From the NCBI GenBank assembly GCA_002914845.1, contig JXTC01000116.1, forward strand, positions 422,155 through 486,154: a stretch of DNA of 64,000 nucleotides, written 5' to 3'. A model generated the notes under the pieces. It ran no database searches and was not told the origin of the DNA. It saw nothing but the letters and a program-made list of their open reading frames with translations. Source of the stretch: Trema orientale. Its lineage: Eukaryota; Streptophyta; Magnoliopsida; Rosales; Cannabaceae. Each line of letters opens with the position of its first letter. Positions within the stretch are counted from its first letter, which is position 1. This document shows positions 39,670 to 53,100 of this stretch, piece after piece. The translations under genes were made by a program, and so were the position numbers.

Positions 39670-40460
39670 TGTTATCGACTTCAGCGGTGATGAATATAAA
39701 CGTAATAGCAACAACTAAATTTAAATACGCAGTAAAAAAGAGAAAAACGACAATACAATATAATCGACTAGGAAAGGAAAACAATACTAATTTAACGCCA
39801 ATTATTAAAGGGATAAGTGCAGAAAAATACCCTGAGGTTTTGGTGTTCTGTAATTTAAATTCTGAAGTTTAGACTCTGTAAAATAATACCATGAGATTAC
39901 GAATTTTTAAAAATACCTTGGGTTGATTTTTAACTAATAAAATACAATAATATCTTCAAAATTAAGATGAATAATATAGATTAATCTAGTTTTAATGAAG
40001 GATATTATTGTTTTTTTTGTTCCTAAAATTGGTCAAAAAATTTATCCAGGTATTAATTTTCAGAAATTCTTAATCTCAGAGTATTATTTTGCAGAGTCCA
40101 AATTTTCGAGTTTAAATTGCAGAGTATCTAAACTTCAGAGTATATTTTTGCAGTTATCCCATTATTAAAAAGACAATAAAGCTACAGCGACGAAAGGAAG
40201 TGAAGACGACAACTAGTTAAACCACAACAAACACTGGAACACATAATAACGACAAGAAAACAAACAAAGGGCAATAAAACTTGAGACGAGAACATGTACA
40301 ACGTCAGACACTAAAAACGACAACAAAGTTAAAAACGACGACAGCAAACTAATAAACGATGACAATTTAAACAACAACGACTAAAAGGGGCGATAACTTC
40401 TTAAATTACAAGTCTACAAGACTACAACTCATATATAAAGCGACATCAAAATGAATAAAC
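39670..40460. repeat. ACGACAA-rich cryptic repeat tract, split by copy B
   Basis: On both sides of copy B the plus strand is unusually rich in AACGAC, GACAAC and ACAACAA words, especially 40180-40420, with few pyrimidine runs. Copy B inserted into it with a 9-bp duplication. It has no reading frame of note and its origin is unknown. Confidence 0.5.
39810..40160. mobile_element. Long-TIR MULE-like element (copy B), well preserved
   Basis: 351 bp, termini GGGATAAGTGCAGAAAAATA and (inverted) GGGATAACTGCAAAAATATA, flanked by a perfect 9-bp duplication ATTATTAAA (39801-39809, 40161-40169). The arms extend more than 100 bp (CTGTAATTTAAATTCTGAAG; TCTGTAAAATAATACC). The best-defined member of the family at 2540, 11585 and 38878. 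Confidence 0.85.
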
Positions 40461-42041
40461 GACAATAAAGCATGTAAGTGAAGTGATGTAACCAAATTCT
40501 GTTTATTCTGCAAATTAAGCACAAGAAATGGTTGGAGACGAAAATAGTGCCATGAATAAACTTCTTTCTGAATTGAAGAAAATTAATAATATTAAAATTG
40601 GAAATTTCCAATATTAATCTTGACGTATATTGCATCATAATTTTATTTCTTCAAAAATTCAATTTTAATCCATTGTTCCACTGAAATAAATTTCTAAACG
40701 GTGGAAGCTAGTATGCAAGTATCCATCCTCTGTATTCAGAACGATTGTTACAAATGGGTACATATTGATTAAAATAACAACTACCATCAAAATTAAAATT
40801 CCTTATAAACTCATCCCTCTCTATAGGAACTTAATCAAAAGACTCAAAGCTAGACGATTTTTTTTTTCCTTTTTTCTAATCATAATAAAAAGCTTATCGC
40901 CTGTGTTCCTTATCATAATATAAGTTTTATCGGTATAGAATTCATTATGAATACGAATGTTACAAAAAAAAAAAAAAAAAAAAAAAACTCCTAATTGGGC
41001 ACTCTTACTTTTCAACCCTTTAATTTATTACTAAAAACCTCCTGTATTTTTAGAGGATTGCCAATTTCCACTATTGTATTTTCTGAAATATAAAATGTAT
41101 CTCATTAGTTTGTTAAATTTAGTTAAAATTATCCATTATGACAAATTATCGTTGATTTTTAACAACTTTTTATCTGAAAAATGACTAAAGTGCCACTGAT
41201 AAAATAATCAAATTATTAGTTAAACTTACAACCAAATAATTTAAATGTCAACTATTAAAATTTTTTCTTTTGAAAAGGAAAATTTCTTTCATTAATAATA
41301 AAAGATATTACATTGGAAGAACTTTGAGCACTAGGATCCTTGCGAAATCTCTAGAATAAGGAGACTCATATGATCACAATTGTTGCACGATTCAGTAGAG
41401 CTCTCTGCTTTTGTTTGTTCTTTATAACCCTTCACTTAACATCTTCTACAAGTGTCTTTTCATTTCAAATCCAAATGCTATTGGAGGGTAAATATCATTT
41501 TATAAACTATTCAGATCTGAGTAAAAAATAATACAGATCTAGATGATAAATACACAATAAAAAAAACATAAGATCCACCCAAAATCACCATAAATCTAGA
41601 TCTAGATAGATTAAAATGACAAAAAATATAAAAAAAATCCAAAAACTATCATAGATTAATATCTGAGTGGACTAAAATTACTATAGATTTAGATTTGAGT
41701 GGAGTTACACATTCTCAAATAGAAGGATTATTTAAAGACAAAAAAAAAAGAAAAAGAAAATGAAACTTCCCACTAAAGAGATCTAAAAGATAAGTTTTCC
41801 TCTTCGGCAGATTAAAAGAAGTAAATGGACTCTTTGATCAAGAAGAAGAAGTACTAAAATTTATTCTAATATATTAATGAAACTTTTTTTTAAATAAAAA
41901 ATTTAAATTAGGTGTTTGATTTTTTATTAAGTTTTAATTTTTTATTAAGTTTGACTAAGGGTATTAGTGATTTTCAAGACGTACTTTTAACCAAATTTGT
42001 ACTAGGGATGATTTTCACTCAATTTGAAAAATTAGAGAGAC
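40461..42041. other. AT-rich intergenic DNA
   Basis: No coding similarity; a poly-A run at about 40964-40986. At 41530-41710 words like ATCTAGATCTGAGTGGA recur three or four times without clear periodicity. Confidence 0.4.
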
Positions 42042-42852
42042 CTAGAGGTGCAATAATGGACCGGCTAGCTTGGCCCAACCCATTTTAGACAGGCCTATCG
42101 TGGGCCACGAGCCTGGCCTGGCCTAGCCCATTATTTTCGTAGGCCGGGTCGGGCCGGCCCATCGAATAAAAAAGGTGGCACAACCTAGCCCATGGTTTAC
42201 CATATATGTGGGCTAGACTGGGCTAGCCCGTGGGCCAGGACGGCCCAGCCCACGGGCCAAGATGGGCCGGCCCATAATAGCTTATCATGGACCAACTCAT
42301 TTTAGCCCACTATGGGTTGATCCATTCTAGTTCAAAAAAAGAAAAGAAAAAAAACCATTTTGTTTAACTTTAAAGTTATTTTTTTATCAAATCCTAAATA
42401 ATTGTGTTAATTAAAATATAAACAACAAAAAAATATTTACTAATATATTTGGATAGAACTAAATAATTATATAAATTATTAACAAAATTTTTATTTATGA
42501 CTGCTTTATTAAAATTTTTACAAACCAAATTCAGTGGGACAATATAAAACTTTAGTTTAGTAAGGGAAAAATAGTATAAAATATTAAGATTATACAAACA
42601 AAATTGAAAAAAAAAAAATAAAAAAATGTAAAAATAAAAGAAGAATGGGCCAAAATGGGCCGACGTATGATGGGCCAGCCCGCAATGGGCCGGCCCGTCT
42701 TAGCCTAAGCTCAGCCCAGCTTATGAACTTTGGTGGGTCGGGCTAGGCCGCGGGCCATAATATCATGGCCCAGCCGAGCCCATAAGTAGTAAACGGGTTG
42801 GCGCGGCTCATCTAGAGTTTTATGGACAGGCTGGCCCATTCTGACACTGCAG
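42042..42852. mobile_element. hAT-like element built of GGCCCA/GGGCC words
   Basis: Left end CTAGAGGTGCAATAATGG and right end (inverted) CTGCAGTGTCAGAATGG fit the CARGGGTGTCAA-type ends of plant hAT elements. Each terminal 200 bp is packed with TGGGCC, GGCCCAGCCC and GGCCGGCCC, making a large GC-rich imperfect hairpin, while the centre (42330-42640) is AT-rich and noncoding. Flanking bases AGAGAGAC and CAGAGCGG give only a weak target-duplication signal. Confidence 0.6.
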
Positions 42853-43111
42853 CAGAGCGGACTTGGGTTGGCCAATGGGGTGGAGCCCATAGTTGCGTCT
42901 CTGAGGAGACTTATATTCTGTATTAATATTGGAGGTGCAGGGTAGAAACTGATATTTTGTTAAAATACATGGGTGATTTTTAAAATTTTCTCCAATTATT
43001 GGTGAGGTATCATTGATGATTATATGTATTCAAATTATTAGTAGGGATGAGGAGACTCTCAATTGTTTAATTAAAGAATATTTCTTTTAAACCCAACTCA
43101 TAAATATTTAT

Positions 43112-43463
43112 GGGCCCGTTTGGTTCATCTATTTGAATGGGTGTATTTGAATAGAAATTGTGGAATGTGTTATAATTAGAATGAGAGACATTTGAATGGA
43201 AAAAATAGTGGAATGTGTTGTAATTAGAATGGGAGCATTGGAATGGACTATTCAAAAACACCTCCTCCCCTCCATTCTCATTCAAGATACAAAAAAACCA
43301 TTCCAATAGTTAACTTTTTGGATGGACCATTTGAATGGAAAAACTGAATTGTTAAAACAAACACACATTCTAAAAGATCACTTGAATAGAAAAATTGAAT
43401 TGTTGAAATAAACACACATTTAAATAGATTTTCTATTCCAATGGAATAGAATACAAACGGGCC
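43112..43463. mobile_element. MITE with GGGCCCGTTTGG ends
   Basis: Left GGGCCCGTTTGGTTCATCTA, right (inverted) GGCCCGTTTGTATTCTATTC, about 350 bp. The flanks share TATTTA (43105-43110 and 43464-43469). Inside, a block of about 50 bp is duplicated (TGGAATGTGTTRTAATTAGA at about 43160 and 43210). Such ends occur in plant hAT and Harbinger MITEs; I do not choose. Confidence 0.6.
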
Positions 43464-43493
43464 TATTTAATTTAGTTTAAACGTTAACATAAA

Positions 43494-43665
43494 GGGCGCG
43501 TCTACAGTAGGGGTGCCCCTACGTAGGACCCTGTCTATTCACCGTTGGATGGAAATCTGTATATAAATAGATTCTCCACAGATTCCTGTTATTCCTCACA
43601 GATTCTCATCTAACGATGATTAAGGCATGATCCTACGTAGGGACGCCCCTACCGTAGTCATCCCC
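43494..43665. mobile_element. MULE-type MITE, 172 bp (copy 2)
   Basis: Inverted relative to the copy at 25675. Ends GGGCGCGTCTACAGTAGGGG and (inverted) GGGGATGACTACGGTAGGGG; both arms carry CCTACGTAGG and CCGTTGGATG-type words. Flanked by TAACATAAA (43485-43493) and TCACATAAA (43666-43674), 8/9 identical. It lies only 30 bp from the GGGCCCGTTTGG MITE. Confidence 0.8.
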
Positions 43666-43674
43666 TCACATAAA

Positions 43675-46600
43675 TTTAATCTGGTGTTATATATATCGAT
43701 TAGTCACAATCCTCCATTCACACCGTACCTCGTAGGAATGAAAGGCTGTTATGCAGCCTTGTATAGAACTACAGATCCTAATATGTTATGACAGATTCTT
43801 GGTCTTCATAGCTTTTCTAGGCCGCAGCATCATTATTGCTGATGGGACACTTAAAAGTAGCACTAACCTCCATCAAAATAAAAAATAAAGAAAAAAAAAA
43901 GAAAAGAAAAAAGAGTACCACTAACGCTCTTTTTCCAAAAGTCCAACAAGGCTTGCCGCTTGCAGCCTCCTTTCATCTTTATTTATTTAGTTTTAATAAT
44001 AGACAAATACATAAATAAGGATGGAAAATTCTGTAATAGGGTTAATTGATAGTGGTAATTAGTTTTCCTAGAATGTCATACTTATTATATACTAATTTTG
44101 ATATCATTTGATGATAATTCCTACCACATAAGCAGCCAGAGGAAAAATCAGTTGATCAACATCAGGTCAGATTAAGGTAAATTGCCCAAGTACAGTGACT
44201 TGTTAAAATGATTCAAAGGTATAGTAAGTAAACAACCTTTAGCATGTCATGACCTGGCTTTTTGCGGTTGGCTTTTTGATGAAGTATTAAAAGAGTTTTA
44301 AAGTACAAGAGTTTTTCTAAAGACCATTCAGAAAAAAAAAAAAGGCATTTCTAAATAATTTCAGACCGCATGGTTTTTATACGAAAAATTTCAATAAAAA
44401 TACAAGAATTTGTTTCGATGTTTTAATAAAGTTCTCTTATTTTCATATTTACTGGTATTTTAACAAATGGTTGACAAAAAGAAAATCTCATAAATATTCT
44501 AAAAAACTCTGTTAAAGTCGACTATGCAAACTATATATATATATATACATAACTTAAACTACTTATGGCTTTTTTTTTTTTATTATTAAAAAACAAAAGT
44601 AAAAGCTATCTCAAAAAAGCCCAACTTAATATAACAACTCTTATTATGAAACATTATGTTTGAATATTAGAAAAAATCGTTTTTCCCAATTACAACCCCA
44701 ATTATATTATATATATATATATTCTCAAGTTGCCCTAATGGATTTGATTCTATCATTTAAGGAAAAAAATTCAAATATTTTGGCTGCATATCAATTTCTC
44801 CATAGTCAAAACCCATATGTCAAAAAATACTTATCCAATAAGTTGAAAGCCAGCTAGCGATATGATCATCAGAAAATGTTTGAAAAAAGCTATGCAACTT
44901 GCTTACACAACAGTCACAAAATAACGCTTTCAAAAAAAAAAAAAAAATCACAAAATAACATAATGAATAAGAAAAACAATTTTTTTGCCAAGAAGATATT
45001 CGCTTCTGCTTATGCAAATGTATATACATAGTGGTTGAGTAATAATTTATGCCTCATAAAGTGATAAGCGATAAGATCCCGAGTTGGAAAATAGAGCTGT
45101 ATTCAAATAGGAGCTGGTGCCTTTCACTTTTTGTCCCTCTGGATATTTTGTTTTGTTTTTTTTTTAGGTTTTGAAAGGGAAGTTGGACTCGAAGTCTAAC
45201 CTACTTATTTGGAAGTTTTTGCTAAGAGAAAATGACTAGCTTTTTTATTCAAATTTCCTACTTACTTTATCTTCAAGCATGACATTGACTTGGCTGTATT
45301 AATTGTCTCCTTGATATTGAACCGAAGTTATTGGCATCAACTTGAATTCATTTTCTTTTTAAATCTCACATTATTAAAATCTTAAAATTCCAACTTGTAT
45401 AGTAAATTTGATTTAGTAGCTAGTTTCTCATGTCACAAAATTTTGTTTGTATTAAAGCTCATTAGGCAGCTAAAAAGTTGGTGGGGTTTATGTGGTTGGA
45501 CTACAAAATATTGTCACTATCAGTTGTTACCTATAGAAAAACCCAGGAAGCGAATAACTTAATTGCTACTATATATCCCCCCCTCCTCTTCTTTTAGCTG
45601 GAAAAATTCAGTACTGATAAGCTAAAAAATAGTAGTAGGGAATTTCCAAATTTTCAGGAATGAATAAGTTTCTAATTAATTTAATTTTTTAATAATTAAA
45701 ACTCTTTTATAGGAAGTTCCAGCCCAAAAAATGGGAGATAGTTTTTGCATTATAGGCTCTATATATATATAACTTGTAAGGATACAAACTCTCTCTCTCT
45801 ATATATATATTTATACGCCTTAATACGATTAAAATTTGTTATAAACTCATGGAAACTATATAACACAATCCAATCGAATATGATGTTCTAACTTCTAACC
45901 GTAATATTAGAAAGCTATTACATGCCCTAGATAGCTACAACTTATTAACATAAGAAAAGATAAAACAAAATTAGGGATAATATCAAATTTAAGTAAATCA
46001 AGCATTTGCGTCATTCCGGCGAAGGATATCAATATATGACTTGTCGTTCGCTACTGTTTTTATTATCAATTGTTATTTTTTTAAAAAGCGTTGTCGTTTC
46101 TTACATTATTATTATTTTTTTTGGTTACTATACATTTGGCATTAGATGCTGAGTATTTAAAATTAATATATTACCGTATTATATACATAAATAGGATCTA
46201 TTTAGATGCTGAGTATTTATTAATTTAATTATATGATCTTTCAAAAAAAAAAAAAAGAAAAAGATCTAATATATGGTATCTGTTACTTATCTCGTACGGT
46301 GAAACTTATAGCTTGCATTTCGCTCAAAATCTTGATTAATTTACTGGTGATCCTAGTCATTGATAATTAATTGCTTGACGTATACGGTTTACATATAAAA
46401 TTAATCATTGCGTGGTCTATATGTATCTATGTATATATATTATATGCGTAATTTTTGGGCGAGGAATAAGAGAATTACTCTACATATATAGGTATGTTAT
46501 ATAGTTGTGTTTTCTAAAACAATATTTAACCTTCATATCTTGACCATAAACATATAAATTTGATAAATTTATATATGTAGCTAATCATCTTAAAAGAAGG

Positions 46601-48640
46601 TTCCCATACGTAATTATTTCATCCACCTTAAATAATCTATGATATTCACATTCTTGGACTTAATAAATGTTTACGCCAAGACTTCCAACGCCAATTAGTT
46701 GCCAAAAACAATTGTATTTTGTACTTAAAAGAATCTTATTATTAGAGCCTAGCTAATTGCAAATAAATTCAACACAATTACGTGGTCATTATTATGGCGC
46801 GCGTCACGAACAATTATTAAATAATGTTGAGAAAGAACCATTATATTAAATTTGCAGTACTGAGGATTAATTTTACGGTGGCTTATCATTAACAAAGAAT
46901 GAAATACTTATTGATAATTTACGTTTTTGAACGTCAGATTACATCAAGATGATAAAATCAATTTAAAAAAACTTATAATCGTGGTATCTTTAAAAAAATT
47001 AGCTACTCAAATATGGAGATGGGAAAGAAAAAAGAAAAAGAAAAACCCAAACCATATATTTGTACATATAGATAATTGATATATCTTGCCACTATTGCTT
47101 AGGACACTAAGTTAGCTCATAATAAACAACGAAGAATGTGCTACCACACGATCAAGATGCTTAATTTGCTTTGATTTTTTTAATAAGAAAAAAGCGTAAT
47201 TGCAGTCTAGAAACAATCGTGGAACTCTCAAGCACATCTCAAACGATTGAGCCATATATAATGGCATATTCTATCGCTGTCTATATAGTTAATTAGACGT
47301 GGCTTATAGCCACGAGTTTAGCGTGGTGATGGTTACATTAATATTACCTACACATTAATCCATCAGTTAAATATAATATTAGACATAGTCATGCATGCAA
47401 TGTGGACCTTTTTATAAACCATTCTTTATTTCTTGTTTTCCAATTTGAAAAACTTCAATACTTACTTTTTTACGTGTACATTACTTAATCTGATATCACA
47501 AATTATGTCCAACCAATATATTCATGTCCTATCATCTAAAATTGAAAATTAGTTATTTGAATTTCTAAAATAAATATAATCTAGTTTATTGAATATAATG
47601 TTTAAGACACTAAAATTAAATAGATACATTCTGGACTTTCATTTTGTGTATATTAAATTCAACAAAATACAAATTAAATAAAAATAAAAACAAAAATAGA
47701 AAAGAGAAAATACTAATTATTGGAACTGTTAGTGATGCAATCACTATCGGTGTAGCAATCAATCAAAACTGTCACCTAATAGAATTCATTTAGACAACAT
47801 CTTTTTTTTCCTTCTCTTTTAATTAATTGGTAGCTAGTTTTAATCTAGTGCTACCCATGCAATGATATATCAAATAGATTCACAAATATAGTAGTGATGT
47901 ATAGCACTACTCCTATATTATATATATGGCTTTGGAAATACTCAATTGTCCCGTAATTAGGCCTAAAGCGGCTGCTGTGGCTTAGCATTATTTGGGATTC
48001 TACACAGTCAAAATAAGCCACCAAAAAGGGAGAGAGAGCCTCCTAAAATCACATATAATAAATTATATTTAAATGGACCAACAACTAAAGAATATTTATG
48101 TCGGGTCCTTTTAATATTCATTGGACGGATCCCATTAAAGGGAGAAACACACCATTATTTCCACTTCCTTAGAAAAGAGAAAAGAAAAAACAATTAATAA
48201 AAGAAACTCACTATCAATAAAAAGAAAAACAAAAGAAAAAGAAAAGAATAATACCATGTTTAAAATCTGTCAAAATCAAAGACAGCCATAACACAGCCAA
48301 CTCAACTCAAGTGTTCATGATGAAAATAATATAAGTGGATATTGACTGACTATGTACAGATACATATAGATCCAGCTGCACCAAAATGAGTCCTACATAT
48401 TCTGACTGTAATCCAACAATGTCACGCTTCTTCTTTTTTAGCTTCTGATCTACCAATAAAGTTAATTAACTAATATTGTCTATTATTTATTGTGATAAAA
48501 ATTGTTGTTTTTGTATGTTACTTGAAATGACTTTCGCTTACAATGCCTCATTATTCTCGTGAAACTTTTATTAGTTCGATCGGGTGGTCCTTCTCTTTAC
48601 CTTCCACGTACGCAATCCTAGCCGTTCAATAAATTTGGCC
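43675..48640. other. Gene desert upstream of NPF7.3
   Basis: Nearly 5 kb of AT-rich DNA with TA and CT microsatellites and poly-A/T runs, no protein similarity. A word TTAGATGCTGAGTATTTA occurs at 46142 and 46202. Distal promoter elements of the downstream transporter may be here but cannot be picked out. Confidence 0.45.
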
Positions 48641-48646
48641 ATTGTC

Positions 48647-48654
48647 TATATATA
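48647..48654 (+). promoter_or_regulatory. TATA box of the NPF7.3-like gene
   Basis: CTATATATACC, about 175 bp before the ATG, followed 30 bp later by CTCTCAAACACA, a plausible start site. The leader (about 48680-48826) is CT-rich and holds repeated TAGCTATATAGCTAG-like palindromes. Confidence 0.55.
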
Positions 48655-48826
48655 CCACGCGTCTCTCTCTTTCTTCTCTCAAACACAATTAGCTATATAG
48701 CTAGTTATAGTACTATTTGCTTCTCAATTTCTCTCTCCATAGTTACTTGTCTATCTTGCTAGCTAGCTATATAGCTTGTTACTTCTCTCAAACTCATTTT
48801 CTTTATCTTAATTTCCATTCTTGATC

Positions 48827-50072
48827 ATGAAGATGGCTTGCCTGAACCTTTGCAAACAACAGGTAATTCATAACTCCGAAATTCCATATATATGTTTTTT
48901 TGTTTTGTAGTCTCTCTTTTTAATTGTGTATTAGTTTTTGATCATATATATATATATAAATTTATCATGGATATATATGCATGTATATATATCATATCAT
49001 CGGTTGGTATTTCAGTCTTCCATTGCTCAAATATACGTACTATAATGGAATATTGGGGCGTTCAGTACTTCTACTCATGCTAATAGACGTGTAGCTGAAT
49101 TGTTATGTCGTCTTGTATAATGTTATAGTACATGATCAGCTGAATCGTGAACGAATGTGGCGTTATTACCTATATGTACATATATATATATATTTAGGGC
49201 ACCAATCCAATAGATATATATATTTTTTTAACTTATACGTAAGTATTATTTTGGCTAATGAAAATTTTTTTTATACATTTTTTTATATCAAAAAGTAAGA
49301 GAGAAATAATATTAATGATGTACGTTTTTTCATATACTTTATTATAACCGTTAGATCGCCATTAAATGATTATGATCCAACGACTAAAAAAAAAAAATAC
49401 CTACACATAAGTAAAAAAAAAAAAAAACCTACTGAATTGGTAACCATATATTTATATGTATGTATACGGACTTGTAACATGTACGTGTACATAGATACTT
49501 ATATATTATAACTACATATAAGTGCTCTACATATAAGATCGATCGATGAAATTATTTAAGTGCTCTATATATAAGATCGATGAAATTATTAGAATAATAT
49601 ATGTAACATTACACGAATCTCTCTCTCTCTCTTTATATATATATATATATGTGTATATATATATCGAATAAAATAAAAAATGTATTATTACATATGGTAT
49701 TTAGCAGGGATTCAATATGGAAGAAGAGAAGAAGCAAAAGAGGGAAATAGGAGCGTATACCCAAGATGGAAGTGTTGATAGGCATGGCCACCCTGCAATC
49801 AGAGGGAGGAGTGGTTCTTGGCTTGCTGGAGTTCTCATTTTAGGTACGTACAGATACCTTAATATGCATCACCTGGCCTTTCTTTCATACCTCTGATTTC
49901 GTATCATTTCTATTAATATACGTATTTTAATAATTTTTGTTGAATAATTAGTTGGTACGTAGGATACCAAAACAGACAAAATACATTCTTTTTCTAGGTA
50001 GCTAGAGATCTCAGATTCATCTTCTTTTTGTTGCCCGGCCCATTACATTATTAGGTGTATCAGGTCATATAA

Positions 50073-50109
<37 letters not shown>

Positions 50110-53100
50110 ATGTAACACGATGGACGCACGAGTGGTGTTCAGCTCAACAGCATACCCTGAAGTATGATTCATGCACTTACTTTTCAACCCTTTGCTGCCA
50201 CAAAAACAATAAACCCTTTTAAGAGTATCGGCGTGGATTTTGTTTCAATTAATTTTGCAAAGTAACTTTGGATTTTGTCTCAATTAATTTTGCAAAAGAA
50301 CTTTTTTTCTTTTTCAAGATTGTTATCAAAACTGGTTAGATTCTCTGTGCCAATTCTTAGTGTCTTATTTTACCATTAAAGTTATGATAAAATTGATTCT
50401 AGAAGCTCTAGAGTATATAGTCATATATATAAATCCAAATTAATGGCCCTTAAAATAATGTTTTTGGACTAGATAAAATCTTTTAAACAAATGCTCAGAT
50501 TGATGCCACACTACACAACGTTAAATATGTACACAAATGTATTATACTATATTAGCAAGATCCAATACGTACACTCCGAAGGGTCGACGTGTGGAAAATT
50601 TCACCAATATATATATATATAATTCGTGTGATCACTGTCTTTACTATCATCATGGAATATTGTAAGCAATTTAAAACAGTTTATGGTGCAAAGAGATTGC
50701 AAAACTCGGTTCCGGCCGGCGGGTTTAGGCATATATATGAAACGCAACGTAGGGAAAACTGAAAATGTAGAATATTATGAACTCATCATGCATGACTTAC
50801 AAGTGAATTATTGATAAGAGCATATACCACTTTGATTTAATTACTGACGCACTTGCATGCATTTTTCTAAAGTTGTATTTCTTCCGACAGATTATGTCAA
50901 ATTATGAAGTCATCACATGGACTTAGTTGTAGAATAATTGAATTGATATCACAGAGAAATCAAATTAAGTTGATAATTTGTACGAACTTAGAAATGAAAT
51001 ATTATTATTATTATGTGCGCAGTGAACCAAGGTTTGGCAACGTTGGCATTTTTCGGGGTAGGGGTGAACTTGGTGTTGTTCTTGACGAGGGTGTTGGGCC
51101 AAGACAACGCAGAGGCCGCAAATAATGTCAGCAAATGGACAGGAACGGTCTACCTTTTCTCCCTTGTTGGTGCTTTTCTCAGCGACTCCTACTGGGGAAG
51201 GTTCAAGACTTGTGCTATATTCCAAGCCATCTTTGTCCTTGTAAGACTCCACTCACCCACCAATCATCATCATCATCATATATCAACTTTTTTTTTTTCC
51301 TTTGTTTGAAACATGAATAGGACTGATTATAGGCTTTGGAGTCATGACCATTAACTCAATTATAATATAAAATCAACAATAAAGTATTAAAGTATTCTTG
51401 TGACGATTCAAGTCCTACACAAGCCAGCACTACAAGGAACTCAAAAAAGTAGCTTTTAAGTACTTAGTTTTTGGCATATTTCAGCGAAGAAGAAAAAAAA
51501 AAAAAATACCAGTCTTTGGCGGTCTGACATTTGCTATCATATATAGTTGATTTGCGACTTATCATATCTGTCACTTGGCCTATTCTAGATTCGATCACAC
51601 AGAATTAACATGAGTGACAAACTATGGACCCCGTAGCATTGCATTCAGATTATTTGTCTAATTTTTTTTGGTGCTTTTTTTGTTTATCGCACGTTAACTT
51701 AAAAATAAGAATATTTTTAAGTGCTCTAATTAGTAAGAAGATAATTGGATGGATGGAGAAAGTAGACGGAGTGGGTAATTATGGGTAAAGCATTTTTTCT
51801 GAGAGTACCATAGCGTTTACTGAGAAGGCCTCTGTGCTATTTATTTATTTTATTTCTTGTTTCCTGCGTGCTCCTCGCGTATTGGTGTTTGTATATATAT
51901 ATATATATATGTACATCCAAAGTAGAATAGTATAGTATATTAATATATAGATTGTACTAGAAACAAAAAAGAAATTGTGACTCATGACTTTGACCAAAAT
52001 TTTGGTTTGACAGGGTTTGGCGTCACTATCACTATCGTCATACATATTTTTACTCAAGCCTAAGGGCTGTGGTGATGAAAAAACTCCTTGTGGACACCAT
52101 TCAACTATTGGGACTGCATTGTTCTACGTGTCCATATATCTTATCGCCCTTGGAAACGGAGGGTACCAACCCAACATAGCCACATTTGGAGCAGACCAAT
52201 TTGATGAGGAGGACCCTAAAGAAGGGCTTTCAAAGATAGCTTTCTTCAGCTACTTCTATCTGGCTTTGAATCTTGGATCCCTCTTTTCCAACACAATACT
52301 GGGCTATTTTGAGGATAAAGGGGTGTGGGCCTTGGGCTTTTGGGCCTCTGCTGGATCAGCTACACTAGCTTTGGTCTTGTTCCTTTGTGGTACACCTCGA
52401 TACAGGCACTTTAGTCCCAAGGGCAACCCTCTTTCTAGGTTTTGTCAAGTGATGGTTGCTGCTGGTAGAAAATGGAAGGTTGAGATGATGCCAGGTGGAG
52501 AGAATCTGTACGAGGATGTCCGAAAAGAAGCCTCTCAAAATGGTTCTAGGAACATGCTACACACCGAAGGTTTCAAGTAAGTTGCTTGATTTCTTTTTTG
52601 ACATGAATGTCAAGTCATTTAAAAGGGTCAAATAAATTAAGCTGAAAAACCTAACAAGAGAATTATACAATTGAAATTAATTAACTAAAGAAAAGCAAAC
52701 AAGATATAGAATTGAAAAACAATACAAGACAACAAATGTGAACCAAACATGAGATAAAGAACAAGGTTGAAAAAGTGATGTCCACCCAGTGTTAAAATTT
52801 AAAAAACAAAAAGTGATGTCAGTACGTTTGTCACGTTAATAGAATATATGGTTTGAAAAAAAAAAGGGGGAATAGTAATAAGAAAAAAGTAAAGTTGAAC
52901 AAACACGAATGATATTCAACTGAAGCTTAAAAGAAAAAGCTAACATACTGATGTAAAAATTAATAAAATTGTATCAATGAGAATGTCATTGAAAATTTTC
53001 TACTACCAATAACAAATTAAGTGGTCATATTACGAATGAATTGACTAATAATATAAACTGTAATAGTACTACTTTATTAACCCTGTTATCTCGTCAGATT

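Noticed and set aside
42042-42852. CRISPR-like or satellite array of GGCCCA words
   Set aside because: Spacing is irregular, orientation is inverted between halves, and the termini fit a DNA transposon; the organism is a plant.
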